Shown here: in pieces, positions 1 through 12,200 of the stretch | Layout: each line of letters opens with the position of its first letter | Position numbering within the stretch: the first letter of the stretch is position 1 | Origin: Syngnathus acus | Lineage: Eukaryota > Chordata > Actinopteri > Syngnathiformes > Syngnathidae | DNA length: 64,000 nucleotides | Reading direction: 5' to 3' | Assembly (NCBI RefSeq): GCF_901709675.1 | Contig: NC_051088.1 | Location: forward strand, 10,692,193 to 10,756,192 | Translations under genes and position numbers: made by a program | The notes under the pieces: model-generated | The model's input: the letters and a program-made list of their open reading frames with translations, nothing else | The model's database searches: none | Told to the model about the DNA's origin: nothing

Positions 1-1
1 G

Positions 2-505
2 ATGCTTCGGGAGTACGGGGTGCCGAACCAACTGATAAGGGCGGTTCAGTGCCTGTATCATCGATGCCAGAGTTTGGTCCGCATTTCCGGCAATAAATCG
101 GATTCGTTCCCAGTGAGGGTTGGACTGGGCTGTCCTTTGTCACCGATTCTGTTCATAACTTTTATGGACAGAATTCCTAGGCGCAGCCGAGGTGTTGAGG
201 GTGTCTGGTTTGGGGACCTCAGTATTGCATCTCTGCTTTTTGCAGACGACGTGGTGCTGTTGGCTTCTTCAAGCCGTGATCTCCAGCTCTCACTGGAGCG
301 GTTCGCAGCCGAGTGTGAAGCGGTCGGGATAAGGATCAGCACCTCCAAATCTGAGTCCATGGTCCTCGGTCGGAAAAGGGTGGAATGCCCTCTCCAGATC
401 GGGGATGAGATCCTGCCCCAAGTGGCGGAGTTCAAACATCTTGGTGTCTTGTTCACGAGTGAGAGCAGGATGGAGCGTGAGATCGATAGGCAGGATGGAG
501 CGTGA
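2..505 (+). pseudogene. Non-LTR retrotransposon reverse transcriptase fragment
   Basis: This is the C-terminal part of a LINE-type reverse transcriptase palm domain, open on the left at the window edge. Seen directly: a GCPLSPILF motif at about residues 43-51 and the catalytic FADD box at residues 80-83 within LLFADDVVLLAS, followed by a KSE...G(R/K)KR region and an EFKHLGVLF motif near residues 144-152, in the order usual for teleost LINEs. The segment before GCPLSP appears shortened; LINEs normally read G-L-R-Q-G-C there. The frame stops at 505, soon after the EREID motif, where related elements continue, so the copy is truncated. The clade is not resolved; RTE/Rex-like is only a guess. It is a dead repeat, not a host gene. 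Confidence 0.85.
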
Positions 506-506
506 G
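465..506 (+). repeat. 17-bp direct duplication at the end of the LINE fragment
   Basis: The 17-base string GCAGGATGGAGCGTGAG occurs at 465-481 and again at 490-506. The second copy lies exactly where the reverse transcriptase frame ends, so the duplication or its repair probably broke the ORF. Confidence 0.7.
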
Positions 507-2329
507 TTGGGTTGTGACCCAAGACCTGACAACTGTGATGTCATTTTCAGTCAACACCAAGGAGCAAAATGGCCAAGGAGCAAAATGGCCGCCCCTCGAG
601 ATGGATAAAAACAGCTTAATTTTGCTTCTTAACTCGTATTCCACACATGTAATATTAATCAGAATGCCATGTGTAGACTAGTGGAGGCACAGACAACATA
701 TTATTGCAAATAAAATGTTTGTGTTGACTCCCCTTTAAGTAATTGATACCTCCACAAAAAAGTTTGAACTTGCCCATATATATTGCTCATGTATGCTCTA
801 TATTTGTTAGATTCAACTTTTTAATAAGTGCAGCAGGGCAAAAAGGTACAGTACACATGCAAAGACTCTCCATAACTGATTTAGCCAATCAGAGCGTCGC
901 TATTCTTTTTCTAGTCGTTGATTGACGGTTGTCTTCCGTCAGTGAATGCACAGCGTGCTGCCCACCTGGTGGTCACTTCCGTATTTCCCAAGCTGTAATG
1001 TAACATCAGCGGAGTGTCATCCTGACATTTTTGTGCACTGCAGTTCCAAAACAACATTGATGGACCTCACCCAGGTATACAAAAGAAGAAACAAAGGCAC
1101 CCAGCAGCAACTGCTCATAGCCGTACAACAACAACAACATAGAAGGGCTGAAACCATGATAATGGGTAATGTACTGCAGTGCCCATGCAAGTGCAACATT
1201 TTGGACAGTCAATTACAAGTTTGCCATTCTTTTACAAATATGACACCCTGATTTCAACCTTGAAATTGGATATTGCTGCAACATCATCATCGTCGTCATC
1301 ATTGTGAGTACACATTGTAATTTGTAGAATATTTTTGTGTCATCCATTGATCTTTTTCTTTCTTCATGTATTATGCATGTTTACATGTGTTTGCATTGCT
1401 TTATAAATGTGTTTATAGATATTAAAAACTAAATTGAAGTCCCATAAATGCAACATGCCTTGAGTTAGGGACATGGATTTTACTGACTGCAGGGCGATGG
1501 AGGGGGATTTGCTGTACTGTACTTTCATGACACCAATAACTACTTTGCTTTTACAAGAGTCTTTGATGCCATCTTGTGGCATCTTGGTAAATTCAGAAAG
1601 AGCACAAAAAATAGGTGAGTTTTTCATGACTAGTGGAACTTGTGAGTAACTCCAATTAAGCAGTGATTTTACAGTACAGGAGTGAAATACATAAATTCAA
1701 CTAAACATAAGGGTATTTTATTTTATGTGTGAAATGACCACTGGCAATGTGTTAGACACTCCTCCACTTGTTCTACTTCAAGAAAATACAAACGCGGTCG
1801 CGCACACGCGCGCGCACGCGCAGGCCAAAGGAACAAAAACATCCGAGGAGCCACAAACATGACACAAGCCACGAGGAGGGCAGTTACATACGTGTGGTCG
1901 ACACATCTCCAAGCTTAATGAGCGACGTGACAATTGAACGCACCATCACCACAAAATACATGAAAACCAGCAGTTTAATTCCCGGGCACCAACAAGACCC
2001 AATTAAAATCTACTTTCAACATGTATACACCCTCCCATAATCTCGAAAACACACGGAGGGACCTTACATTCCCAAAATGGCCTGAAACTCAACGACTTGT
2101 TCTAAAATAAAAGAGCGCTAGTGACGTGCACAAAAGTGTCGCGATCATTTTTTAGCGACTATTTGTAGCGCTGTTAAATGTCTAGTCACACACACAGAGA
2201 GAAGTACGCCACAAATGACGCAAAGGCCAATGGCGCTTATTTAGTAATACCAACACATCCACAACAAGGCAAGCGTCGCGCAAGTCGAAGTGCAAGTCAG
2301 CTGGACGCCGTCAAAGTTGCGTAAAAGGT
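507..2329. other. Gene-free intergenic DNA
   Basis: I see no coding exon with splice sites or recognisable protein here. A 16-bp unit (AAGGAGCAAAATGGCC) is repeated in tandem near 559-590. A short alternating CG/CA stretch lies near 1795-1825. Small open frames look like chance. Confidence 0.5.
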
Positions 2330-2790
2330 GTCCCAAACACACACACGCGCACAACAACGTGCAAACACAATACGCGAAGGAGGGGAGGGGGGGGGGGAGG
2401 AAAAAAAGAAGCAGTTTACCCACCAAAAAGTTTCCAGCACTGCATTAGTCAACTTTCACTTGGAGCCCAGGGAAGCGTCCATCCCGAGTAGAAAGCCACC
2501 GTGGGAGAGACCCACGCCACCAACTCCACGCACGCTCTTCGATGTCTTCTTTGCTTGTTTTTAAATAATTTATACGATTTTTTCCCTCCCAATAATTTAG
2601 ATATTCGGGACCTGGGAGTGAGTGTGTGTGGCTCTCTTCAGGCTGCAGCCGAGTTCGGGGGCGGTAAGCATTGTGGGAGTGTGACGTCAGGGCACTTTCA
2701 CAAACTTTTTTTTCACTCGGGGCCAGATTACTGAGTTGTTTTTTTAACACCCACCCGCAGCCAAGCTCTGATCGGTTAAAATACCTGTAC
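2330..2790. promoter_or_regulatory. GC-richer segment with a CRE palindrome; possible promoter of an unseen transcript
   Basis: Against an AT-rich surround, this stretch has a long G run (about 2378-2400, inside a purine-rich tract) and a perfect CRE palindrome TGACGTCA at 2682-2689. The CRE sits just after GCATTGTGGGAG, a string often seen in fish promoters. No coding exon can be tied to it. The promoter reading is inference; a chance GC island or repeat fragment is equally possible. Confidence 0.3.
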
Positions 2791-3405
2791 ATTGGCTCGA
2801 CATTATTTTTTTAAATAATACATTTGTCATAAATTGTCAGATTTAAATCTCAAGACAAAACAATATTAAATTAGAATTCATTGTAAAAATCATTTGACTT
2901 CAGAACGCAGCCAATCCAAATGCAACAATTTCTAAATGTTCAATTACGTTCCATTAACCATTGCACAACTGTCACTCGCCAATGACAAGCATGTGCTCAA
3001 CTTCTCAGCAAACAATCTCCTTGTGCGTCAGATAAAAAGAAATATTTTACATTTGCATATGAATGTTTGATAATGAAGTTCACAGTTTAGATTCTAAACT
3101 TTAGAACATATTCATTATAGGACCATTTTATAATTGTATACGTCATCATTTAAAATAAATTCAAATGTGCAATTAGCAGCTGGTGTAACAGGCTGAAATT
3201 CAACTTTAAAAAACATTTTAACATGCAATCACTTACCTACACATTGACTTTACATTCTATCTTAAATTATATGACCAATAAAAGACCCAAATAGGCTTAA
3301 ATTCAGATTGCAGCAAAATTACATTCAATAAAATTGCTGACATTTGAGTGGATTACGCTGACATCTGAAATTATTGAATGAAAACATTCACATAAGCTTT
3401 CTGAC

Positions 3406-3438
<33 letters not shown>

Positions 3439-3439
3439 T
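3406..3439. repeat. (ATA)n microsatellite
   Basis: Uninterrupted AAT/ATA trinucleotide run. Confidence 0.95.
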
Positions 3440-3551
3440 CATAATCATCATAATCATAGAATAACCAATTATTTTATTTTATCATGTATAATATTTATCT
3501 ATTATATCATAAATAATTTCGGACCAGAAGCCATTTTAACTTTTTAATGAC

Positions 3552-3554
<3 letters not shown>

Positions 3555-3648
<94 letters not shown>
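3555..3648. repeat. (TA)n microsatellite, about 94 bp
   Basis: Nearly pure TA dinucleotide tract. The tyrosine/isoleucine frame seen through it on the minus strand is an artefact of the repeat. Confidence 0.97.
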
Positions 3649-3649
<1 letters not shown>

Positions 3650-4680
3650 GAATAATAAATGTAGTATAATTAGTAAACCTACTTTTTCACACTTTGCCTG
3701 TAATTCGTTCCTCAGTGCGTGTACGTGCATGGGTCGTGCGACTTGTGTTGTAGAGGGGGTGAAAGAATTACTTCCAGGGCACATCAACTCGTTTCCTCGT
3801 CACCCCCTCCTCCCCCGAAGCCCACCACAGGCTCATGGAACCCGCGGGGGGAACATGTTTGTGCAGCCAGGGAGCGCGGCGGTAGGGGGGAATCGACCCT
3901 GATGCCTTCAGGTTCCTCAAGTTATACGCAAAAATATTCCCTTTATAATAAACATTCAAGCTTTTTCGTGAACAATTGCACCCACCTGCGATTTATATGG
4001 CCATTTGTATTTTTCAACACGTTAGACACGAATAACCTAGTCTATACTGCGTTTAGAATCTCATTTGATTTGCAATATTTTCTCATGTATATATTATAAC
4101 CCTAAACCTAAATATTTAGTGGAGTTAGACACTTTCATATTCCTTCTAGTCAGAGTCTGAATAATCAATATATTCGTTTGATGTTTCGCTGATTATACTG
4201 GTTTTTTTTTCTTCTTCCAAAAGTCATAATAAAATGTCATATCTCCGATTGTTATTGAAGGCACCGTAGGCCTTTTTCTCTCGTGGACACGCCCCCAAAA
4301 CGCAACAGTCGTACCTGATGTTGGCTCTCACTTCTGCTTTTTCTGGTAATCGGGTGAAAATAGTGACCGTAGTCACTTTTTGGGAACTAAAATGTACAGG
4401 TAGTGTTTTAACAAATAATTTCTGTATTTCAGCTTATAGAGAGGGGTTGCTGGTTTTGTTGTTGCAGGTTTTAATCGGAATAGTAGTGTAAAGATTTCGT
4501 TTCAAGGAGTAAATCAAATGAAAAGGCGTCTTCAATTACTACAATGAGCAACGACGAAATTCAGAGGAAGTTAGTTTGATTGTTTTCATAATAATTTTGC
4601 AATAAAATGTCGTTTTAAACAAACTATTTTTACTTACTTAAAATCTAAGTACAATTTAAAGTTTAACACTGGAGGAAAGT

Positions 4681-4774
4681 ATGTGAGATTGTGTTTTAAT
4701 TATTATACACTCAATTAAAAGTGACAGATGTGAGATTGTGTTTTAATTATTAAACGCTCAATTAAAAGTGACAG
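4681..4774. repeat. Two-copy tandem repeat of a 47-bp unit
   Basis: The unit beginning ATGTGAGATTGTG and ending AAAAGTGACAG occurs at 4681-4727 and 4728-4774 with only a couple of differences. Confidence 0.9.
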
Positions 4775-5719
4775 ATTTTTATCATTTGAAATTCTTGTGA
4801 CACTTTTCCCCTAAAAATGAATATTGACAGAATCTGTGCACTGAAATATAAAGAGTAGGGGATAAAAGTTCAAATGGCAAGTAAAACCGTCTTGCTCATT
4901 TTAGGAACTCAATATAATGACATCATTTGATGTTTATTCTAAAATACCTTTTTGCAATAAGGATTTTGTTTGTTTGTTTTTTAAGAAATGATTAAAAACA
5001 GATGAAAAGACATTAAATTTATTAAACTATTTTAAAACCAAACAGATGAAGAGGAAGGTTTCTGATATTAAAGGAATTTCATACAACTTTTAAAAAAACA
5101 AAACAGTGACTAATGCATTTGGATAACAAAAAGTCACATGTCTAAAATTTGCAAAGGCTTATGAACAACATTTTATAGTCAACTCCTGGCACTGATTTCT
5201 GCTTCTAGTCAAGTTGCACATGCACATGCTTTTTCATTTGGCCGAGCAGTCCTCCAGGACAAAATTGTTCTTACACGATAAACAATATACACCTTTTGCA
5301 AATGTCTGACTTTAATTGTTACTATTTGTTCATTAATGATCTACCGAGACATGAAGAAATTTGTTGGGAAAAAGTGCTGTCAGAAACACTTTAGAATGGC
5401 TCCAAATCATTAACCGCTGTTTTAAATACTTTTAAATACGTTTCTCAATATTATTTAATATATCCTTCCATGTTGGAGGTAACAAACAATTCTTGACAAG
5501 AAAAATGCCAGCTTGTTGGCAGCGTGGTTTGACCCTACTGATGTACCCTACTGAAAGCGAGCCCTCAAGGTACAACTGCAGTATATTTTGTGTGTGTTGC
5601 ACACCACATGAAAAATTAGATCACAAACACGTCAGCATGCAAGGAGAGATGTCAGAGTGCAGGAGAATGCAAGAAGTGCGGCACCTCTTGAGCTATATTG
5701 AGTTCTTGTGCTACCACTC

Positions 5720-5929
5720 ATAGAGTCTCAGAGGCATTACTGTGCAATAACATCCTGCTCTTCACACCTTTTGAATTTGTCTACACTGTTTTTGCCATTA
5801 TTCACATGTCCTGAGTGTTGTTAGTCACCTATATGTTGAACAGAGGGTGTGTTTTACCGAAGTCAAATTCCTTGTTTGGCACGCTCAAACATGGCGAATA
5901 AAAACTCTTGAATCTTGAATCTTGAATCT
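5720..5929 (+). mobile_element. LINE (L2/CR1-like) 3' tail
   Basis: The segment reads ACCGAAGTCAAATTCCTTGT, then an AATAAA-containing stretch, and ends in a repeated CTTGAAT motif (5908-5929). That order (a deoxycytidine/AAATTCCTTGT block, polyadenylation-like signal, short tandem tail) is typical of L2-like LINE 3' ends in fish. No coding part of the LINE is visible upstream. Confidence 0.55.
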
Positions 5930-6899
5930 AGTTGTTTTTTTTCCCCTTGTCAACACCCGCTGCTTTGAAAGCCTAAACCATGAATGTCATTCTAGTGATT
6001 TTCACCAAGCATTTTGATTTTATTTATTTTTTTAGTCATCGGGTTTCTGCAAAAACACGTTAGTCATGATAAAAATATTGCCTCGTGGCGAGAAGTTTTT
6101 TTCCCCCCTGTTCTCCATATGCTTGTGTGTTTTACCTGGGTATCTTCTCCTTGTCTGACAACCCCTGGCTACAGATTGAACTGCAATGTAATGACTGACT
6201 TCCTTTTCTTCCTCACTCCAGCTTCCACAGAAGCTCCTTCCCTCCCTCACCTTTTCACGGATGACAACCTCATCCGTCGTGATGACTTCCTGTAAGAAAA
6301 GCTTTGACATTGGCATCTGCTCAAGGTAACTCGTCCTCTTGTGTCATTCCAACTCACCTTTGTCCTCACACCTCCTTCCTGCACTCACCTAAGTGTCATT
6401 TCAAACACAGGTGCACGTCGCCACACTTCAGCCACTCCTTCACTCCAATTAGTTCACATCTGGAGTTTGTTTGCACGCCAGCAAAATAACCCGCACTCCC
6501 CTCGAAACGATAATGATGATGTGTGTGTGTGTTTTTACCAGTTGTGTTTTGTAAAACAGATGGGTGGTTTGCTTCAGAGTAGACTGTACGATTAACAGCC
6601 ACCAAATGTTGGGAAAATGCTACAAGATCAGGGATGGAATACTGCTATCGTTGCACATACACTAAATGGGCACAAGTATTGGAATACATTCTATCGATAT
6701 GACGTGAAAAGTGAGAAAAAAGTGGTGGTTCCACACTTATGGGAAGTCTCTCTGCAAGATCTTGGAGTGTGTCTGTGGGATTTTTTGTCCGTTTGTTTGG
6801 TCAATGTTAGCTGTTGAACATAAGAGAAGGCTTGCACAGGCCTTGCTTTGTACATTGAGAAAAGAAAAGGCCATCCCTAAACTGATCCCATAAAATTGG

Positions 6900-7060
6900 A
6901 CACATTTATCCGTCCATTCTGTGTACCACTTGCCTTGTTCAGTGTCGCAAGAGCCTTTCCCAGATGACTTCAGGCAAAAGGTCAACTACACACCAATAGG
7001 TCATAAGTCAACCACAGGCTATGCAGACACTCTCATTCATTCACACTGTTGCAATGCTGC
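6900..7060 (-). repeat. Degraded dispersed repeat, same family as 15234-15546
   Basis: Read on the minus strand it preserves the order seen in the better copy: the block around AGCTGGGATAGGCTCC, the GCGACCC-like block and the terminal GGATGGAT motif. It is heavily mutated. Confidence 0.5.
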
Positions 7061-7194
7061 ATAGAAGCCTTAAAATGAACCAATTGACAGGATTAGCATA
7101 CTTTTATCAAAATATCTCGGTAAGATGAAGATTTAAGACCCAAGGACAACTGAGGGCTACAGTCCATAAGTTCAATTCATTGGTTAAAAGTTAG

Positions 7195-7295
7195 TTTACT
7201 GTGATTGGATGGCATCTAGCCCAGTGTGTCAGCTGGCAAAGGCCCCGGCTTACCCATGACCCGAATGTGGATAAGCAGTTAAATGGTGGATAAAT
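7195..7295 (+). repeat. Degraded dispersed repeat fragment
   Basis: It carries remnants of the 15234-15546 family: GTGATTGGATGGCA, an AGCTGGCAAAGGCCCC block, CCCATGACCC and GTGGATAAGCAG. Only the 3' half is recognisable. Confidence 0.45.
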
Positions 7296-7454
7296 AGAAA
7301 TAACCTCAACAAAAATAAAACATGACTCATGGTGTTCAGTATGTATAATGCTTCAGTACAAAATGTACTATAGGAATTACCAGTTGTGCAAAACAGTAAG
7401 GATTATTTTATTCAATGTTTTATTTGTATTTTTTAATAATTCAATTGTGATTTC

Positions 7455-7530
7455 TTTGTGCAGCAAGGTAAAATAGTGGTTAGCGCATTTCAGTCGCATT
7501 TGAGAAGCCCAGGGTTCATAACTTGTTTAA
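7455..7530 (+). repeat. Fragment of a tRNA-like repeat head
   Basis: AGTGGTTAGCGCAT, then CCCAGGGTTCATAAC, resembles the A-box/B-box-like head of the same dispersed family. It is short and decayed. Confidence 0.4.
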
Positions 7531-7646
7531 GTTCCTTTAAGTTCGACCAAACCCTCTCACACTTTCAAACAGTAGAACTGACCCTCCCCCAGACCAGCCT
7601 TATGCAAAAGGTAAATGTATACTGTGGTCTAATCTAATGGCTGCCG

Positions 7647-7841
7647 ATGTACCAAGTGGATGCTGATCAGCCGAGATCTATCTTAGCCCAGCATGGTCTG
7701 TTCTATGATGAGGTGGACCATCAGGTTTCATCGGAGGCTCTGCAGCATGTTGATAAGGATGGGTGGAACATGTGCACTGCAGGTTTTAGTCCAGCTGAGT
7801 CACTGAAACGCCGCCTGCTGGACGATAGACGACAAGACTAG
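7647..7841 (+). other. Unrecognised 64-codon open frame upstream of a retroelement-like tail
   Basis: An open frame with ordinary-looking amino-acid composition and an acidic/basic C-terminal stretch ends at 7841. About 150 bases later comes a retroelement-type tail (7960-8104). I do not recognise the peptide. There is no splice context or conserved domain. It may be a remnant of a retroelement or of a retrocopied exon, or pure chance. Confidence 0.2.
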
Positions 7842-7959
7842 ATCCCCATTGAAGCTAAAAATAGCTTTCTTTTTAGACCACTAAAAAAAGACATTGCATA
7901 GTGTCATCTTAGCGTCTATATCCGTCTAGCTAGCCTGTAACTTGTTAATTTCAACATTT

Positions 7960-8068
7960 GTTTTGCGCCTGGGCTCCCACTGTTGTGAAAGGCAATTGCA
8001 ATTGTTGTTTCTGTTGTAACAGTGCCTTGAGAGGTGCCTTATAAATAAAATTTATTATTATAATTATA

Positions 8069-8104
<36 letters not shown>
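7960..8104 (+). mobile_element. Retroelement 3' tail with (ATT)n
   Basis: The block AGTGCCTTGAGAGGTGCCTT, then ATAAATAAA and an ATT run (about 8048-8104), is the usual form of many teleost LINE/SINE 3' ends. No coding part is attached. Confidence 0.5.
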
Positions 8105-8106
<2 letters not shown>

Positions 8107-8930
8107 ATAAAACAAAACGGTGGTAAATATAATTTAAAAAAATGGTCAGGAACTGAGTCGAGCAATGAAGAATTGAGCTAGAAAGGACAGGCTCCTGCAA
8201 ATTTGTAAATTGTTTCCTCCAATCATCAGCCCACCAAAGAACAGCAAATGTGGAAATAACTTCGTGCATGCTGCTCATCCAGCCAAATGGGCACCTTTTA
8301 ACAGAATAAAGTGTATTAGGTAAAAAACGTTATAGCAGAAAAGTACTGAACTATGAAATGTGTATGTTAATAAATGCAATTTAAGTACTATAGACTATAA
8401 TTCAGAAGAATGAATTGTTTGCATATGTTTTATTGTCATTGGGTCACCTGAAGAAAACTGCCCCCCAAACTCCATTCATAGAAGGCTGAGAGTTATGTCT
8501 CGCTGCATTGTCATCACTGCTGTCATCTCAAACAATGAAAAACAGTGTGCGTTGGAGGGGTGGGGGAGGTGCATGCGCAGGAAAGGAAGGAAACAACAGC
8601 CAGTTGCCGAGCATCAAAACGAGATTTACTGAGGGCAAAGAGGGAAAGTTTGAGTGGAAATAGTTTCAACACTGGATTGTCACGGATTGCATTCAAATGC
8701 TTTCAAGTCAAATGATATATAACTGTTTTCTGAAATGTAATTCATTCATATACATGTAATATAGAAATTGTATTGTATTATTTGATTAAAATTCAGAATA
8801 AATAACTAAAATAATTGATATTTAAATCAAAGTTTTAATAAATAATTGGTAAAATGATAATAAAGGTTGCATAAACCTGAATACATCGCAAAAAGGCAAA
8901 ATATGCAAAACATGTTTGCCAGGGTTTTAT
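8105..8930. other. Gene-free stretch upstream of pofut1
   Basis: I see no exon or repeat that I can name. It is AT-rich, except for a G-rich patch near 8550-8575. Confidence 0.4.
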
Positions 8931-8984
8931 TGTGAATTGAATTTACAACAGAACCAGCAGTATGCTTTCTGTCCTGTAGGTGGA

Positions 8985-9075
8985 AGCACATGCTTTAATC
9001 GTCTTCACGCCAATAAACGAAGAAGGAAAAGTGTGCGCACTGCATTCTGGGATATGTTATGAATTACGATGGCGG
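8985..9075 (+). promoter_or_regulatory. Likely pofut1 core promoter with a YY1-type site over the start codon
   Basis: Just before the start codon the sequence has CACTGCATTCTGGGATA (a motif common in housekeeping promoters) and no clear TATA box. The ATG itself lies in ATGGCGG (9069-9075), which fits the YY1 consensus often found just downstream of TATA-less start sites. The transcription start is inferred, not seen. Confidence 0.4.
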
Positions 9076-9207
9076 TGTGGGGTCTACCGTCTCACGCTTT
9101 CACGCTGACTTGTTTTCTTTGTTCAATCTTGCAACAAACTTATCGGACCACCGCCAAAGAACTGAAGTGGGACGATAATGGATATGTGTTGTACTGTCCG
9201 TGCATGG
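9069..9207 (+). CDS. pofut1: pofut1 exon 1 (signal peptide)
   Basis: Start codon, hydrophobic leader and the YCPCM block. It ends one base into a glycine codon at a GTAATA donor. Confidence 0.93.
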
Positions 9208-12200
9208 GTAATAAACACTTTTTTCCCAAGGCATTTATTATAACCAGAAACCATATTCGTTGTACGAAATCGTTCATTGTAGCTCCACCGTGCATAAGAT
9301 CACGTTCAGCGAAGAGAAAACCAAAACACGCCACAAACATTGAAAGGTGTTCCTGTGTTCAGGTCGCTTTGGGAACCAGGCAGACCACTTCCTGGGTTCT
9401 CTGGCTTTTGCCAAGATGTTAAACCGAACCCTGGCAGTCCCCCCGTGGATCGTTTATCGCCACCACAGACCGCCTGCCACCAATGTAAGTTTGTCTCTCA
9501 TTGCCCTATGGCCATTCCACTCAAAAGGCAACATGAAAAAAACAAGAAATGGACTTGTTCCCCCTGGAATCATTGTCTATCGCCCGCAATTGGGATTTTT
9601 ACTTGCTTTGTTTAATAACCTTTGCGGTGCATTGACATTCAAGAACAGTTGAAGAATGTCCTCGAGCCTATCTTTTAAAAGGCCATATAAATTTTACTTA
9701 CTTGGGCTCCGGGCCATCTACTTGGGTCATCCCAGTATAAAGTTGTTTTAAATCCTCCCTGTGCATAATGTCATGAGGTTTATGATCTGTGATTTTTCTC
9801 GACTATTCATTCAGGTCCATGTACCCTATAGTGAGTTCTTCAAACTCGAGGCCCTGTCGGCCTATCATCGCGTGGTGGCTTTGGAGGTCTTCATGAAGGA
9901 ACTGGCTGACAAACACTGGCCCAGAGGACAGAGGAAAGCCTACTGCTTTGAGGCAGCGGCTCAGCGGAGTGCAGATAAACGATCTTGTCCCATGAAGGTA
10001 CAGTGGATGTGTGAGTGTGTGGGAGGAAGGGTAAAGAGTAGCATGGTACACACTTAAACATAAATAACCCCAACCCTTAAAAGAGTTTTTATATGTGAGC
10101 GATAACACATGACGATCATGTGCAATTGAGATGACAAAAACATACACCACACATTTGCGTCCAACTCAAGTTGTTTTTTTTTCTCATGAGGTTATCTTGA
10201 GTTGTGATGAACATCAATTGAATCCTAAGTGAAGAGTCTTGTTCCCCACTCAGAAGAACTATAGATTTTGGCGTAAATATGGCATTCTGTGAAATGGTAT
10301 CAAACGCTTCCCTCTAGTGGCAACAAGCTACCAGTTTGGTATTTTTCATTGTACGTAGTTGGTTTTTATTTCGGTAGTTTTCGAACTAGTTGTTCGATTT
10401 TAGTAGTTTTAGTATTTTAATATGTTGTATTGGCCGAGTGCAAGACAAAAGTCAGAATATTGTCGAATAAAGACAACAACTGTTCTCAAAGAAATATTTG
10501 ACCTTCCTTTTTCCACACAATACCAAAATAAATACATTATAAACCAAACCCTAAAAACTCATCTGATATTGACGTAGACGAAATCGAAGGGCATTTTTGC
10601 TATAACTATTGTGTTTTATAAACATAAATTGTAGTTTTAGTTAGTTTCCATTTTTAAAGTTGTTTTTGTCTCATCAATTAACTATCATTTTAAGATTAGT
10701 TTGAGTTATATTCAGTTAGTTTTTGTTAAGTATTATATTCTTGCTGTGCTGTAATGTTCCCTAACTGAGCAAGAAAGAAAACCACATTTATATGTGTGTT
10801 TGTGTACCATGACTTGTGTTGTATGGATGGTAACAGGTGGATACACAGCTATGTACCTTCTGCCATCAAGTAGAACATTTCATTGTTGGGCTTGCTGGCA
10901 GCCATAGTACAAAAACAACAACAAACCCATCAATAATAAATAAATAATAGTTTTTGGATGAGGTGAAATTGGGTAAGGTGCCGAGGCATAGTTGTTGTGA
11001 ATGACTGCTCTGATTTGTGTGGATGGTTCTGGTCTTTTCAGGATGGGAATCCATTTGGCCAGTTCTGGGATTATGTCGGCGTGGAATTTGACGAGTCGGT
11101 GTTATTTAGCGGGATTTCTTTCAGTGCTTACCACCAGCAGCAGTGGATGAAGAAGTGAGTACGACTTTTTTTATTTGACTTTTAGAATTTTTTTTTTGGT
11201 TGGGGCAAAAGTGAGTGAGTGACTTGACTGCAGCTCGCATGTATTCAGCAAGATTGAAGGACAAGGATGAAGTTGAGCTATGCCTTCTTTAATAAGCAAA
11301 TCTTCCACAGTGTATACTTGTAAAACAATCTTTTATTTTTTTTTTATATAAATCTTATAATCTTTTATTTTAAATTTTTATTTTCCTCATCGTCGAGCAT
11401 GAAAATTAGTGAAATGTTCATCCCGTGTTATTTGCTTTAGTTTTCTGTTAATTTATGATAAAGATTTTTTTTTTTAACTTAAACTATATATGAGGAAGCT
11501 CCACGTGCGTTTTCGACTGAGTTTGTAAACATTCCGATACAACCGCCAGGTTCCCAGCCAACGAGCACCCGGTCCTGGCCCTGCCCGGAGCTCCTGCCCA
11601 GTTCCCGGTGGTGGAGGAGCACGTTAGCCTGCAACGTTTCGTAGTGTGGTCAGACAAGATGGCGGCAGAGGGACAGGAGCACATCGCTGCCCTCCTGACT
11701 CGGCCCTATGTTGGTGTTCACTTGAGGATTGGCAGTGACTGGGTGAGATGTGGTTAGACATGAGCCTCCCACGAGCATCAAACAAAATCGATTCAGTGTC
11801 CTTTTAAAAAAATAAGTTGAGAGTTGTGCCATCTAGTTCATCTTCTCATACTCAGCCTTTGTTTACACACGGCCAGGCATATTTCGTTCAGGTTGTTAAG
11901 GATAATTTTGTATGTGAGAATTTTTCATGTATCAACCATGCCTTTTGTCATTCCACCATCCTGCTGTATTCTTTCTTAAAGCAAAACGCCTGCAAATTGC
12001 TGAAGAGCGGCGATGCCGGGCCTCATTTCATGGCCTCGCCTCAGTGCGTGGGCTACAAGCGACAGACGGCGCTTCCCCTCACCACCACCATGTGCCTGCC
12101 TGACCTGGCCGAGATTCGCAGGGCCGTCAAGCTGTGGGTGGAAAAGACCTCGGCTCGCTCCGTCTACATCGCCACTGATTCGGAGTCCCACAGCGGTGAC

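Larger units (their letters stand above)
2800..5719. other. AT-rich gene-free stretch
   Basis: Very AT-rich sequence with simple repeats, which are listed separately. I could not recognise any exon, RNA gene or mobile element body on either strand. Confidence 0.5.

Noticed and set aside
3536-3787. Minus-strand frame with long Ile-Tyr repeat
   Set aside because: Pure translation of the TA microsatellite.
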